From positions 62,928,057 through 62,992,056 of the forward strand of contig CM054120.1 in NCBI GenBank assembly GCA_028673005.1: a DNA stretch of 64,000 nt. Direction: 5' to 3'. Position numbers and translations under genes: made by a program. The notes under the pieces are model-generated. The model was not told the DNA's origin and did not search any database. It saw nothing but the letters and a program-made list of their open reading frames with translations. Positions 44,088-56,113 of this stretch are shown here, in pieces; within the stretch, counting starts at the first letter, position 1, and each line of letters opens with the position of its first letter. The DNA comes from Tanypteryx hageni (taxonomy: Eukaryota; Arthropoda; Insecta; Odonata; Petaluridae).

Positions 44088-45839
44088 GAGACAAAACTGG
44101 CTCTACCTCTGCCATGGCAGTTCTTTATCGCTGGGTTCTTCTATCACTTGATGATAACAAATAGACTTTAAAATGCATTGGAAAGAAATTTTCATCTCAA
44201 ATTTAGCTTTGAGAGTGCTGTTTCAATATCTTAACTGAAATATAATCACTTTTGTTAATGCATGAGTTTAGCAAAAATATTAAAACAAAAGTTGGTAATT
44301 ATGGGATATCTTCCATATTTAATAAATTTTGGCCATCCAAATGCAGGGGGAAAATGAGAACAACATGCAACAAAGGTAAAGATGAATGATTTGCCATTTA
44401 TGTACATTGAAGTGATGGCAGGTTTAGTAATGCCATTCCAATGAGCACTGAATTGAAAATTTTTATTGGATTTAAACAATTGATACATTGTCTCTGTGTT
44501 GTGTTAGATCATGTGTCACATCATGAGTCATATAATTTTAGTTTGTAGTGGTCTCCATAACCAATGTAATGAAAAGTAATTGATTGCTATATTTTTGCTG
44601 CAAAATAACCATTAGATCTTTTGATCTAATGAGATAAGAGAGGAGGGAGCAGTAGTTGAAATGACAGCTGGGGATATATGTGAAATCGGGAGCTGTTTTG
44701 GCATCTCTTATTATTAATTATACTGGTTTTGTATGTAAGTGAAATATCTTAATTGACTATTTATCATTTTTTTGTTTAAGAATTTTTCAACTTCATATAT
44801 AGATTGGTTTTGTAAGTCCTTGGAGGCTCATAATTTGTTGTAGTAACTGTTTTTAGCAAAGGTCAAGTGCTATTCAAATCTACTGGTAGTGTTTTAGTTG
44901 GGTAGTATCATGTGTTGTTTGTTGCATGTCTGATTTAAAATAGCAGAAATTCTTTGCAAGTGATGGTGCTTTATGTTTTAACCTTAAATGATTTCTCTAA
45001 CTCATTATATTTTTAATTTTCAATTTTAAATTATTGAATATTTTGGCATGGTTTCAGGTGAGACTAGAGGAGGGATTTGTATTTTGTTTGGACTTTTTTC
45101 TTTTATAGTGGTGAATTTCAAGTTGGACCTTCCATGTTTTTCACTGGTTTTTCAGTTGTGTCTGTTGTATAAATTTTCTTTTTCTTTATTTTCACCATTG
45201 ATGAATGGCTTTGTCTCATCAGCCGTGATTTCTGGGCATTTTTCATGGATGTGGCCAAGTAATGACTACAAATGTGAAATATTTATTACTTCAAATATTA
45301 GGATTTTCATGTATATAAAAGTTGCTTTTGCCATTACCATATTAGTCCGAATATAGCCCTTCCCTGAATGTAGTCCTCCCCTTATTTCTGAAGCCTCAGT
45401 TTTGGGAAGTTTGAACCACATTACACACCTCACTTTTCATATTCTAAAGAACAAGTTTTAAAATTTAGTTACAGTTATTAATTTACCATGAAACATTGAC
45501 ATCACGTTTTGCGTGTTATAGTTGCAGGTGTAATTTAAATATGTATCAAGTGTTACTGAATTAAATTTGAAAACTTTGCATTTATGGATGTTGTTTAAAT
45601 TCCATTCCTATCCTTCAGGTGCCATTGACAATGGCTACTTGAATCATGCCTGTATAAAAAAGTAATTATACCAGATTTCCAGTTAACATATTTCTTTTAT
45701 AATTTATTTTACCCATATTTTTGTTACTTCCGATATTTATGCCTCAGAATATCACATTAAGGAATACAGTCTGTAGATAGTTGAAACACCTTCAGCACCT
45801 CGGTTTGATTTACGTAAGTACCATATTTGATATGGTGGT

Positions 45840-46865
45840 GATTTCCGGGATTCTGCCGTGTTGATCCATTTCCTGGACAATATTTCGCCGACGTTCCAGT
45901 CGGCTTCTTCAGGTCCGAAGTGTCAGTGCAGATTTTTGGTCGTCTTTATATAGGCAGGTTCCGTCTAATCCGGTACGTTCTGGTTGGTCGCCGAGTTCGG
46001 AGCGCTCTGGTTGGTCGCCGAATATGGTGCGTTCGGATTGGCTGATGTTGGGTTGGTCTTACGGAAGACTCTCTTCCAGGTGCTGGACAGCGTGTAGCCG
46101 ACCTCTCGGTTAAAATTGTACGGCTGTTTTGTAATTTCGATCGCCTCCCTGATGAGTCTCTGGAAATAACGATTTTCTTTTACTAAAATCTGTGCGTTGT
46201 CGAAGTCGATGTCGCATCCGGGATCGGTCCACGCATGTTCTGCTATAGCGGAAAGGCGGAGTTGTTTGTTAGCAGTTGCCCTCTGGTGTTCTTTCAGGCG
46301 GCACTTGAGAGATCTCGAGGTTTGGCTGATGTATGACTTTCCGCAGCTGCACTTAACTTCGTACACGCCCTCATAGATGTTTTTTGGTAAGTGGTCTTTG
46401 GCGGTGCGGAGGAGGTCGGCTGTCTTCGTCACGCAGTTGAATCTCGTTACCACGTCGTGTTTGGCGAGAATGCATGCGACCCTCTCCGAGGTGCCCGCCA
46501 CGTAAGGTATCATGGCGTATGCCACAGGTTTCGGCTTGTTTTCCGCTGTGTCCTCGGCGGTCCTTTTCAGGGCCATATCCCGTTTCTGGTCTTCCTTTTT
46601 GATGGTATTGAGTATTAGCTCCCGACGATATCCGTTTCCTTGGAGGGTGGCAAGTAGGTGTTTCTTTTCAAACACTATGGAGTCGGCGTCGGAGATGGAA
46701 TGCGCCCTGTGGTATAAGGTCTTTATGACGGAGGCTTTCTGCTGCGGATGGTGATGTGAGGTGGCCTTCAGATACCGATCGGTGTGTGTCTTCTTCCGGT
46801 AAACAGCATGTCGCAGACTTCCATCTGGCTTCTTGGTTACTAGGACGAATTGATGCATGATGATT
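45840..46865 (-). mobile_element. Second Penelope-like element, 3' part
   Basis: The minus-strand ORF (45965-46945) and the hammerhead-like motif beyond its stop form the 3' half of a Penelope-like retroelement. The element side begins near 46865; sequence above that is unrelated, so the copy is 5'-truncated within the reverse transcriptase thumb. Its GC content is clearly higher than its surroundings, which suggests a more recent insertion than the copy at 37.6-40.3 kb. Confidence 0.8.
45873..45922 (-). ncRNA. Hammerhead-like ribozyme motif downstream of Penelope ORF
   Basis: The minus strand reads CTGAAGA (45906-45912), a 6-bp stem II GCCGAC/GTCGGC, GAAA (45883-45886), then TATTGTC. The last A of GAAA and TATTGT can form a 2-bp stem III with an AUU loop followed by the GUC cleavage triplet. 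This matches the minimal-stem-III hammerheads reported in Penelope elements. Stem I is imperfect next to the core. Confidence 0.6.
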
Positions 46866-46945
46866 TCACTGGTCCATATTTCGACCACTCTATGTGTTTG
46901 TGCCTTGGGGGAGGGGGATGATACAAATGACAAAATTTCCCCCAC
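45965..46945 (-). CDS. Penelope-like RT thumb plus GIY-YIG endonuclease (truncated ORF)
   Basis: A 326-codon open frame. After about 25 non-Penelope residues it reads FVLVTKKPDGSLRHAVYRKK THTDRYLKATSHHHPQQKAS, the end of the RT domain and thumb. A charged linker follows, then AYAMIPYVAGTSERVACILA KHDVVTRFN and the endonuclease: GVYEVKCSCGKSYISQTSRS LKCRLKEHQRA with conserved Arg, IAEHAWTDPGCDIDFDNAQI, and REAIEI with the catalytic Glu. YIGQT is changed to YISQT. The frame is uninterrupted to its stop, but without the RT core it cannot move by itself. Confidence 0.85.
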   Translation of the reverse strand: MGEILSFVSSPSPKAQTHRVVEIWTSEIIMHQFVLVTKKPDGSLRHAVYRKKTHTDRYLKATSHHHPQQKASVIKTLYHRAHSISDADSIVFEKKHLLATLQGNGYRRELILNTIKKEDQKRDMALKRTAEDTAENKPKPVAYAMIPYVAGTSERVACILAKHDVVTRFNCVTKTADLLRTAKDHLPKNIYEGVYEVKCSCGKSYISQTSRSLKCRLKEHQRATANKQLRLSAIAEHAWTDPGCDIDFDNAQILVKENRYFQRLIREAIEITKQPYNFNREVGYTLSSTWKRVFRKTNPTSANPNAPYSATNQSAPNSATNQNVPD

Positions 46946-47184
46946 CAGTACCTTTTATTTAGAGTATTACACTATGAGGGTTAAAATTAGAACACATCAA
47001 ACTTTCATTGATCGATATATCGCCTGCTGATTCGAAATTTACGAGTTTTTTGCGATATCAAAACGAATCTTTAAATGTGATTCGAATCGAATCTCGAAGC
47101 TTTGCAGGCCCCTATATAATTCCAAGATCAAAGGAGCATCTATCCAATTACTGACAGCACTTCCCCTCAACAGATTACTATTAA

Positions 47185-48400
47185 CCCTTTTAGTGCCATG
47201 CCTTACCAGGCAGGTATAGCCAAAAGTGCCATGGCTATTTTTACTATTTTGCAGTACTTTAGTAAAAATACCATGATTAGATTATTTCTTAATATTTTTG
47301 TTTGGTTTTTCAAAAGTTGTAGAAATAAATTAAATTTACAGGGGAATAGTATCTTTTTTTAATAGTTGATTTATTTGTTCTCTTAAAAAAATTGTTTTTC
47401 ATTTTACATTTTTTAAATAAAAAATAGAATGTTTAGCATAAAGAAAGAAAATATATTTAAAGCTCACTGTTCATGTTATTAAATTTTTATACAGGACATT
47501 AAGTAGAAAATTCAATTAAAAAAGATTCACACAAATATATAAAATAAGCAATTAATGGTAGAGTTTTGACTACAATGCTGCTTTCTCAATTCAGAGATAA
47601 AAGTAGGGACAGGCATTCTGGGCCTTGAAGACTTTTTAAAATTTTAGCATTTATGTTTCATTAAACATTCATGATATAAACCTTTCTCACATTTAACACA
47701 CACTGTATGAGATCTTCGCACTGGTCCACCATCTTTTCCGCTGCAAACCACACATACCTTCTCTTTCCATGCAGGCAGTTTTCTTACACCAAACGTTAAC
47801 ATTGTAGCAGTTTCATCTCTCCTGCCAGAAGACGAGTTCTTTTCTGATAGCCACAGTTTTGCTTTCTGCCACAGAATGTGTAGACAACAACAGAACGTTA
47901 TTTTGGGATTTCTTTTCACTATATCCAAGAAAAAGAAGTTCATCACTTATAAAATATTTGTTTTGTTTCCTGCACAAGCATGTTCCAAAGACTATGGGTC
48001 AAAAAAATATTGAAATACACTATGGGAACTGAGTTTGATGGAGGTGTGGCTTCGGGCCAGGAGTCTCCATATAACTGAATTTTGCAGTCACAAGAGTATC
48101 ACTGTTTTTGTCAATTTTGATGTATTCGGGAGAGACATAGATTGAGTCAACAATCACATGATCATCTTCATCACTATCTTCTACAGCACACTCATCACTG
48201 TACACAATACCAACTGGTTTCTTTTTTCTAACAAACACTTCACTTGAGTCAGAGAGAAGAAAAAGTGTTCTTCCGATTGCTCATCATCATCATCTTCTTT
48301 TTCCAAATAATCTTCATCAATTAACGTGTCATTATAATTCAACAATTCATCATCATCCCAAACCTCAAATGTATCCTTAGATGAAGAGGCCATTGTGAAG
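47185..48400 (-). mobile_element. Internally deleted piggyBac-type element
   Basis: TTAA (47181-47184) followed by CCCTTTTAGTGCCATGCC marks one end; the other end was not found. On the minus strand an acidic transposase N-terminus (about 48391 down to 48020) is followed after 73 nt by a C-terminal Cys-rich finger (47946-47644). The whole catalytic core is missing. Confidence 0.6.
47644..48391 (-). pseudogene. piggyBac transposase remnant: acidic N-terminus joined to Cys-rich C-terminus
   Basis: The N-terminal part begins MASSSKDTFEVWDDDELLNY NDTLIDEDYLEKEDDDDEQS. It continues in another frame as RKKKPVGIVYSDECAVEDSD EDDHVIVDSIYVSPEYIKID. The C-terminal part is CVVCSGKDGGPVRRSHTVCV KCEKGLYHECLMKHKC, a zinc-finger layout like piggyBac C-terminal domains. 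Assignment rests on this pairing, since the DDD core is absent. Confidence 0.55.
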
Positions 48401-49706
48401 TACAAGGGATGCAAAATGTTACTTTGAACTTTCACAAAATAAGGCTGCGGCCACACTGACAGCAATTATCCTGCGTGAGCCTCTTATGATCATGTTCACA
48501 TGCACGAGTACTAAACAAATCCTTTGTTAACAATTAAAATGATTACAGTGATCGATATTTGGTAGCTAGAATGTTTACCTTTACTTTTCTCCACAACCAA
48601 GTACAAGTTTGCACACACGGCGAATTCATTAACAGAGCTGAAGTGACCACTTAATTCATGATTCACTAACACCACAGCATGTGAAAAATAGGCTCGAATG
48701 AACATCCCAATTTTTCCAGTTTGTGTTTCAAGTTACTCTTTTATGTCATGTTTCAGAAGAAAAGACTTTCAACCACGCATACTCAGCCAAAAGATTACGA
48801 AAATGTATGCCAAATAGACTTGGAAAACACTTGTGTGAAATATTGTATGGATAATAGATAGGAACCATCACGTAGTAATTCTCTCCGATTTCGTTCAAAC
48901 ATTCCATGCCATCAGCATGGTCAAAAATAATTAATTAATTCTTTATCAGCTCTAGGCAATTTCATACATTGCATTGCAATTTTATTTCCATCCATATCAC
49001 ACAGCTGTAATAAAATATACGTGCTCTCAAAATAACGTGGTCCTGCATACTGGATACACCATGGATATCGCTAATTTCTTTATTTTTTGAAGCAATAAAT
49101 TTTCTTAAATCTGAAAAACCTTGTAATATTTCTAAACAGTAACCTTGAACCTTCCTATTGTGCTTAATTCTGCAATTTTTACTGTTTATCATACGTCAAA
49201 TTTTGTGATTGAATTTTCGCGTAGTTATGCGAATTGTGGTTTCTAAAAACCCCTATTCAATGCTGAGACTAACTAAACCTCTGTACGAAAGCTATTGTGT
49301 AGTGGAAGGGGATATGGCACTGTTTGTCTGCTTTGTGATGTCTCTCACTCATGAGATGAATATTTTTTCATATATGTCAACACTTGAGAGCTTTATGGAA
49401 AGGGAGGAGGAATGGTCTTTGGATCTGGGCTGGTGCTTGGTTCAGCATTTCTTGAGAACAATACAATGAGAATGAGAGAGAGAAACACTTATCTGACGTC
49501 ATTGCACAAACAAGCCCATTCAAAGATATTTATGATGCTACCTCTTGACCGAAAGCATGCGAATGGGAAGCACTTGGATCTTACAAAAAATATTCTCTTG
49601 CTGCTCTGAGGGAAACATTTACACTGTACGGAGGCAGCTATTGTTCGTTATTTTTCTGTTGTTATTTTTGTTTAATTTCTGTGAGATTAAAAGAGTCGAA
49701 GTTATC

Positions 49707-49850
49707 ATGGCGTTAACCAATAGAAAAATGCAAGCAATACCTGGTGATGAAAAGTAGACGGAAATATTACTTGAAAGTGATTCTGAAGAAAGTGTCAGTT
49801 CAGACAGTGTCTTTTATTTCGACTCGTCACTTTGTCTTGGGAAAGAAGAT
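49707..49850 (+). pseudogene. Possible piggyBac N-terminal scrap
   Basis: The plus frame reads MALTNRKMQAIPGDEK, a stop, then TEILLESDSEESVSSDSVF. The ..ILLESDSEES.. pattern is typical of piggyBac N-termini, but the fragment is too short to be sure. Confidence 0.3.
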
Positions 49851-50427
49851 ATGGTCTGTTTAGAGATGACATGGGATATAACTTAACATTAGTTCAGTTA
49901 CCACTGTCTTTTGTAGATATAACTTCGTACAATGCAACTTAGTTACCACTGTCTTTTGTAGACCATATCTCTTTCTCATTAGAAGAATTCGCTGAAACCT
50001 GCAGCGTCTTGCTCCAAATTCCTCTCAAGCTCGATAGATCCCCTGTTATCATCCCTCCACCTAATATTCCTTCACAACTCTCCTTGCTACATCCCTCACT
50101 CCAAACAAACCTCCTACCTCTCCTAAAAAATTCTTCCTCCCCCCTTCCTCTTTCACTATCCTTTCCACGTCTCCCCCATTCCCTCTCACTCCTCCATTCC
50201 GTCACTTATGATACATATTATGCATATTATTATAATAGAAAAATAGAAGAAGATAAGGTGTAGTAACATCTTGCTCCCTCGGTCATCACTTCTTCAGGGG
50301 AAGGTTTTGGTGGTGGGAAGCTAGTGATCATGAGGATTGAGATAAGAGGGTTCTTGCAACTTTTTTTATTTCAGCTTGGTTCTCAAATTTTGCTATCTGC
50401 TTGGGTAAGTGATCTTTCACACTAAAC

Positions 50428-50651
50428 CAGCAGTTCTAAACTGGGGGTACATATACCCCCAGGGGGTACCTGGAGTCTCATCAGGGGGTACATGAAAAAA
50501 GGAAGTCTCTGTATGAATATCTTGTTGTTTTTATAATGCATATACCATTACATTTACTTGGCATAAATATTAAGTCCATTGAATGGAGAAACGTGAAGTC
50601 TCACTCTTGAGACCAAGGGGTATGTGGACTGAAAATCGTTCAGAACCACTG
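50428..50651. mobile_element. hAT MITE, 224 bp, with target duplication
   Basis: The left end CAGCAGTTCTAAACTGGGGG and the reverse complement of the right end, CAGTGGTTCTGAACGATTTT, are classic hAT termini. ACTAAAC occurs at 50421-50427 and 50652-50658. Internally it has GGGGGTACATATACCCCCAG GGGGTACC-like palindromes and no ORF. Confidence 0.8.
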
Positions 50652-51296
50652 ACTAAACCATTTGCTTGGGAGTGACGCACCAAAACCATAAACAAAACTT
50701 CGTAAGAGGTCTAGTGATGCAAGGATAAGATGATTCCACTATTTCTATCATCTACGATTTTATTTCATGTTCACTATTAAATAAGTAAAAAGAAGTTACC
50801 TGTTTGGGGGGCAATGTATATATCATTTGCGAGAAATAGAGAACAAAAACGCGATGCCTTTGTCATGTGTGCGCATGAACTTTCCCCTTAAACACACAAT
50901 ATGGGTAAGGTTTCGAATTAAATGAAATGTTCGTGAGTCACTGGACCGGATCATGACTTTGAATTTCATTGTAGATGTATTTCGAATAGTCCGTACTAAA
51001 AAGAACGCAAAATCCTATGATGTTGGCCAGGGACTGCTCTTAGTTTTGAATTACACTCAATTTCGAATTATCTGAGATCGAAATAACGAGGTTTTGCTGT
51101 GTGTGTTTGTGTGTGTGTGTGTGTATATATATATATAAACTTCTTTTTTTCAAGAACTTCAATTTCTTTTTTTTCCAATTTCATCATTATCATTAACTCT
51201 CGTATAATCACTTATGTAATTTCAGAAATTGTAAAGGATAAAGTAAGTTCTTTGTTCTCTATATGATAATGGACGGCATCCAATTTAACCCAATGC

Positions 51297-51535
51297 TAGG
51301 GGGTTGCAATGGTGGTGCGGCTTCCATGCAGTGGACCTGGGTTCAAATTCTGCTGAGGTCGGGTCGTCCCATCCGTTACTTATGTGGTTTGAGGAGAATT
51401 CACAAGTCAGTGATCCGTACTTTGAAAGAGTAGACTGATGCTGGCTTCAAGTTTTCCTCCTTACTGTATGCATCCAGTGTGGAAGGAGTTATGGCTATAA
51501 TAGTCCAAGGGACTGATTAGCCAGAAAAACGAATA
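51297..51535 (+). mobile_element. tRNA-headed SINE, copy 3
   Basis: It has the head GGTGGTGCGGCTTCCATGC, a box-B-like GGTTCAAATTC and the shared body (TTATGTGGTTTGAGGAGAAT, AGTGTGGAAGGAGTTATGGC, AGTCCAAGGGACTGATTAGC). The middle is shortened relative to the copy at 24.8 kb. Confidence 0.75.
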
Positions 51536-51649
51536 AACTAACCCAATGCTTAGTGTGATGTGTTGGCCTCATAGGCTGTCTTGGTGGATTTTCCCCCAGA
51601 CTTCATCCCCCTGACAATTATTTGATGAAGTCAATAATAACTGTCACTA

Positions 51650-52045
51650 CATAGTTATCAGTATGCGCATGCTTTCACCACCCTTCCTCAGTGATGCAAT
51701 TCTCACCACTTTCCTCCCTCCATAACAGGATGCGAGCACATGTAAAATACATTATAACATTAAAATAGTTTGATAAATGTTTATTGAAGAATTTATATTA
51801 GTTCCAACAAATATTTTGCAACAATGACAAAGGAATAATGAACAACCAACTGTGGATAAAAACGACAGAAATAATAGTTACTTTGTATTGCATTTGCTAC
51901 TCAATTGTAATTGACAAAATCTCAACTTTATCTCTCATGGTGAATTTCCTAATCATACGTGCATGAATTCACCAACCCTCCTAACTGATGCAATTCTCAC
52001 CCCTTCATTCCCTTCCCTTTCTTCCTACCAGGATATGGGCATATT
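51650..52045. repeat. Diverged direct duplication, period about 297 bp
   Basis: Segments at about 51658-51745 and 51953-52042 share GATGCAATTCTCACC, TTTCACCACCC/TTCACCAACCC and CAGGATGCGAGCACAT/CAGGATATGGGCATAT. They lie in the same direction. Confidence 0.5.
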
Positions 52046-53329
52046 TACTCCTCCCATCCTGGAGTGTTAGGGAATGATAAAACTTTTATTCTAGATAGAG
52101 AGATTTTAGGAGTGTGTTATTTTTATGCATAACAAAGTTTTTAACCAGAATATTTGTTTTTATTGAAGCTTTCAGATATGTCATCAATGTATCCCACTAC
52201 ACTACAAAGATGTCAGAACTTAATTTTGCAATGCTTTTCATAATTAAAGCGAAATGGTCTTCCAGAAGAAATTAAAGGGGATTTTTCACTTGTGTTACTG
52301 AAAAGCTTTTGATCATGTTTCTTGCAAGCACTACAGTAGATAACTGCATAATGTAATTTCATTAGGTTCTAATTAATTTACAACAATAAATGGCATCCTT
52401 GTGTTTTAAAACATCTCAGTGGTGCCAGTAGGAAAAGGGAAGGTATAGATGACCATGTGAATGAGTGCAGTATTTTAAGAGACAAATTTTAGGGAAGTTG
52501 TGGAGAGGAAATACGAAAGGGATTCTCATTTATGGCTCATTCAGAATCAGTTCTAAGAAATAGTCAAATTTCAATTGGTTCTATATTTGTAAGGGTAGGA
52601 TGGTCAGGATCAGCTTTAAGTACCATCAACCTGGGTGGCTACTAGGGGTGCCAAAATTTATGTATTAGTTCCTCAGCAATTTCCCTGTACATCATTTGCA
52701 AGTAGATGAATTTTGGTGGGTATTTGGTATCGCCGAATGAGCTGGCTTCTGCAATGGCATTTCTTTTGTTTTTTCCTGTTGTAACTATTTCCATTTTAAT
52801 TTTAATTAAAATCGTTCATTTTCATCCCTTGGCAATGATATCTGGGTTTTATTTGAGCTATAAGTTTATATTTTTGAATAAAGCCTAGTTATGGAATCTC
52901 TTGAACATTCATGAAAAAACTTTTTCATATTTATATTTTTCCATTATTGGTCATTTTTTTGACCCAGTGCCATTTATATCTCTTTCTTCCATGTTTACTG
53001 GTACTTCATTATTTAGTCTTAGACTCATTTTTCTATATGCTTATTTTTCCATATTCATGCATTGTAAATATGTTCTTTCTTGCAAATAACTAACCTTTAA
53101 CTCATTATGTTTGAGAGCAATTTTTTGCTTGGTTTTCTTCATCAAATTATTGTCATTGGCAACTGTCTCTCTTCTGCTAATTCTGTGTAATGTGTTCATG
53201 GTTTTTGTTTGTTCTCTTATTCTTTCTGTATAAGGATTTATATGGCTTAATGGAGTATGGTATATGTTAAATCAGATGGTGGGATACGTGAGAGGCTTGA
53301 AGTTTTCTATTTTAACCATTTATCTGGGT

Positions 53330-53520
53330 CTGGATGAGATTATTTTATTTTTTAGTTCGTTTATATTTCTTGCAGTCACAAGGAACTTAGCATCATCAGC
53401 AGAATGAAGAAATTTGCCACAACTGGAATTTTGAATAGGCATAACATTTATTTTATGTGAAAGAGGAGTGATTCATCATTGTCTTTTGAGGTATGCCAAT
53501 GTCGTTACTGTTTTGATTGA
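53330..53520 (-). mobile_element. LINE reverse-transcriptase scrap
   Basis: Minus-strand frames read NDIGIPQ.., then NSSCGKFLHSADDAKFLVTA RNINELKNKI. This resembles the GIPQG and FADD(T) blocks of non-LTR reverse transcriptase. It is heavily decayed; neighbouring sequence is not recognisable. Confidence 0.5.
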
Positions 53521-53529
53521 TATTTTCAA

Positions 53530-54120
53530 TTTTAACTAATTTTCAGGTGAATGAGAGTTAAAGAAATTTCTACCCTATACAACTATAACATGATCTTCTC
53601 AATAGTTGTGTATATTTTAGTTATAGGGAAGTTAAGAAAATTTTTTATTCCCCATTAGCATTGCTTTGGCCAATGTATCAGTGGTATTGAACAATTATTA
53701 TACAGAACTGCAACATGCTAAGCCTTTGAACTCATGCTGGTAGCCTCCATGTAGGCACAAATACTTTAGCTATAAATCAGTGAAAAATATATATTAACTC
53801 ATTTTGCAATCATATAAATAACTGTAGTTTATATTCAAAACAATTATATTTTAGGCTGAAAACTTAAACTCGTACTATACTCATCTGTCTTACATGAACT
53901 TATGAGTGGGTTACCTGGGTACCTTAGGCAGATAAGGAGCAGGGCAATTTTTGGTCATCATTTTTTCAGAAAAATTATCATATCTGCCAGAATTCTAATG
54001 CCCGAAAGAAAAAATTCCAAACATTTAACATATTCCTCCTAGAATGTTCTACGTGGGTACATACTTCCGAAAGCTGATGTGTCCTACTGATAGCATAAAT
54101 AAACACCTGATTTTTTCCAT
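53530..54120. other. GBE1 intron 6 stretch with nothing recognised
   Basis: AT-rich sequence between the LINE scrap and SINE copy 4. I see no exon, repeat terminus or motif that I can support. Confidence 0.5.
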
Positions 54121-54124
54121 GATG

Positions 54125-54440
54125 TAGTAAAGGGTTGCAGTGGCCAGAGCATTGGCCTTCCACGTTCAAATCTGGAAGAGGTTGGATTTTTCAACCTGGG
54201 ATCACTACATCTCTTACTTGTGTGATTTGAGGAGAACATGCAAATCAGTGCTCTGTAGTTTGGAAGGATTTTAAGCGGCTGGCCCCCTTAATGCTCTTTG
54301 TAAGAGCAGGCTAATGCTGGCTCTGTTTCATTCCTTTCTTCATTGGGTGTCTGGTGTGGAAGACAATGGGAAACCATCACATTATATATGTATTCTATAG
54401 TCAGCTAGACCAATCAAAAGATTGATACTACTGATGATGA
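54125..54440 (+). mobile_element. tRNA-headed SINE, copy 4
   Basis: It carries the decayed head GGTTGCAGTGGCCAGAGCAT, a partial box B, and the shared body TTTTTCAACCTGGGATCACT, TGTGATTTGAGGAGAACATG, GGCTGGCCCCCTTAATGCTC, GAGCAGGCTAATGCTGGC and GTGTGGAAGACAATGGGAAA. It has the sense direction of GBE1. Confidence 0.75.
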
Positions 54441-54511
54441 CTAAATTTGCACAATACAGTTCTGCCCAACAATCTAAGAACATAACTGCCATGTTGCGCT
54501 AGGGACTAGTG

Positions 54512-54780
54512 CAGGAGTCCCCAAACTATGGCCCAAGGACCATATCCAGCCCATGCAATGATTTCATCCTGCCCCCCTTACCTCATCAATTTTTTAAGAC
54601 ATTCATATATTTGGCAGCAGGAAATGAAATCTCTACCATATTTTTTGAGTATGCACTCTGATTTTTGAGAAGATTTTTCAGGATAAAAAGTATTTTGAAT
54701 CACCAAAACATTTAGGAAGGGCCACATCATGCATCACATCTGGCCACGATTAAGTCTGTATCTGGCAATATTTAATTAAA
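54512..54780. mobile_element. Left part of a hAT-type element
   Basis: CAGGAGTCCCCAAACTATGG CCC is a typical hAT left terminus. A later GGGCCACATCATGCATCACA may belong to its interior. No right end is seen, so limits are approximate. Confidence 0.4.
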
Positions 54781-55142
54781 ATATTATGGCCTGATAACAG
54801 TTAAATATGTGTTTTATAAACTTAATTCCTAAAAGTAAATAGGGATGATGTAAAACGTAAATAATTGTTTTATAGCTTGTATAGCTAAATGTGCTCATCG
54901 TCCACTTGGCAGTCCTATTAATTGGGCTGTCAGAGTGCACTGCACACATCACATCAATAGAATCCCCTTACCAACAGACTTACTTAAACTTAAGCGCTTG
55001 ATGAGATTGTAATTCCTAATAAATGAAATGCATAAGTAATAATGATACATCTGCTCATCTAGTAGTTTTTCTTCTGCAACTCTTGTGGCCTTGTACATAA
55101 CCATTTTAATTGATACAGTAATATCTAATTCCTTTGTTCTAC

Positions 55143-56113
55143 TCGGGAATGGAATAAAGTTTCAAATCGTTACGTTATTCTGTAATGTTACAAAGGATTA
55201 GTTTTTGTTACATAACATAAAAATAATGCTATGTACTTTAATTGTAATGTAATGTAACATTATATAACATTATTTTATAAAACCGTTATATAATATTATT
55301 AAAAAAATAAAATTTTGGTTACTTTGGCCAATAGCCCAATCTTAATTTTTAAATATAAAAGTATTAAATAACACCATAAAATAATTGTCTTTGACAATTT
55401 TAATTCAGTTATATATTAAAAGCAGTTAAAGTAATATCCAGTGTGAAATTATGTCTTTGGCAAAAAAGGAAAGAAAATGTCTAAATCTCAACCATTTGTT
55501 CTGAAGTGTGTCAAAAACTTCCGAAAGTGCATCTATATTGATTTCTTCGTTATTTGCAGTCACATCTGAAACTGAATTTCTTACAGAAATTTTAGTTATA
55601 AATTGATCTAATTCATCACCGTTGGTGCTTTTAGCAGAACGATTTCTGTCTGTTTACTAAAATGTCTACTTATATTCTTTAGAGTCGTCCGAATCTTTTT
55701 AAATGAAGTTTTGCTTCAATGCGATGCTCCTCTGACAGTGTTGTTTGGAATCGTAGTTCAAGATAAATTGTGGATTACATTACTAACACCTCGCAGACTT
55801 AACAGTTGACGTTTTTTGCATTATGTAATGAAAACTAATTCTTTGTAATGTTATCCATTCCTGGTTCACAACATGACAGCTGACACTGAGCTAGTGATGA
55901 AATGCACTTTGTACAATGTTCTTTGGCAAAAGCAAAATTGGTTTTATGATGTTATAATAACTTTATTGCAATTAAAATGCTGATAATGTTATAATAACGT
56001 TATGTTAAATATTATTGGTTATTATAACAATATGTATATATCGTTGTTAGTGTAAAACAATTAATCATTATTATAACATTATCGGGTATTACATTATGTT
56101 TTCCATCCCTGGT
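55143..56113 (-). mobile_element. Possible decayed hAT-like element with N-terminal ORF scrap
   Basis: The left CTCGGGAATGGAATAAAG and the reverse complement of the right, CCAGGGATGGAAAACATAAT, may be termini. The ends are dense in ATAACATTA-type words. On the minus strand an open stretch reads ISRHFSKQTRNRSAKSTNGD ELDQFITKIS and INIDALSEVFDTLQNKWLRF (about 55490-55690). ISRHF could be the end of a BED finger, but the family is unproven. Confidence 0.4.

Noticed and set aside
48962..49192. Shared protein between 48962-49192 (minus) and 39538-39816 (plus): GxxDLxKFxxSKNK
   Set aside because: The similarity covers only about 23 residues in Lys-rich, AT-rich frames and could be chance.
49939..50205. 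Arg/Glu-rich minus-strand ORF (WRSEREWGRRGKDSERGRGE..)
   Set aside because: It reads through a C/T-rich low-complexity tract; the opposite strand gives a Pro/Ser/Leu-rich frame over the same bases, so composition explains both.
53093..53101. Overlapping Phe/Leu/Tyr-rich ORFs just before 53100 as membrane proteins
   Set aside because: Hydrophobic frames arise from T-rich sequence here; no conserved motif, and the interval is inside GBE1 intron 6.
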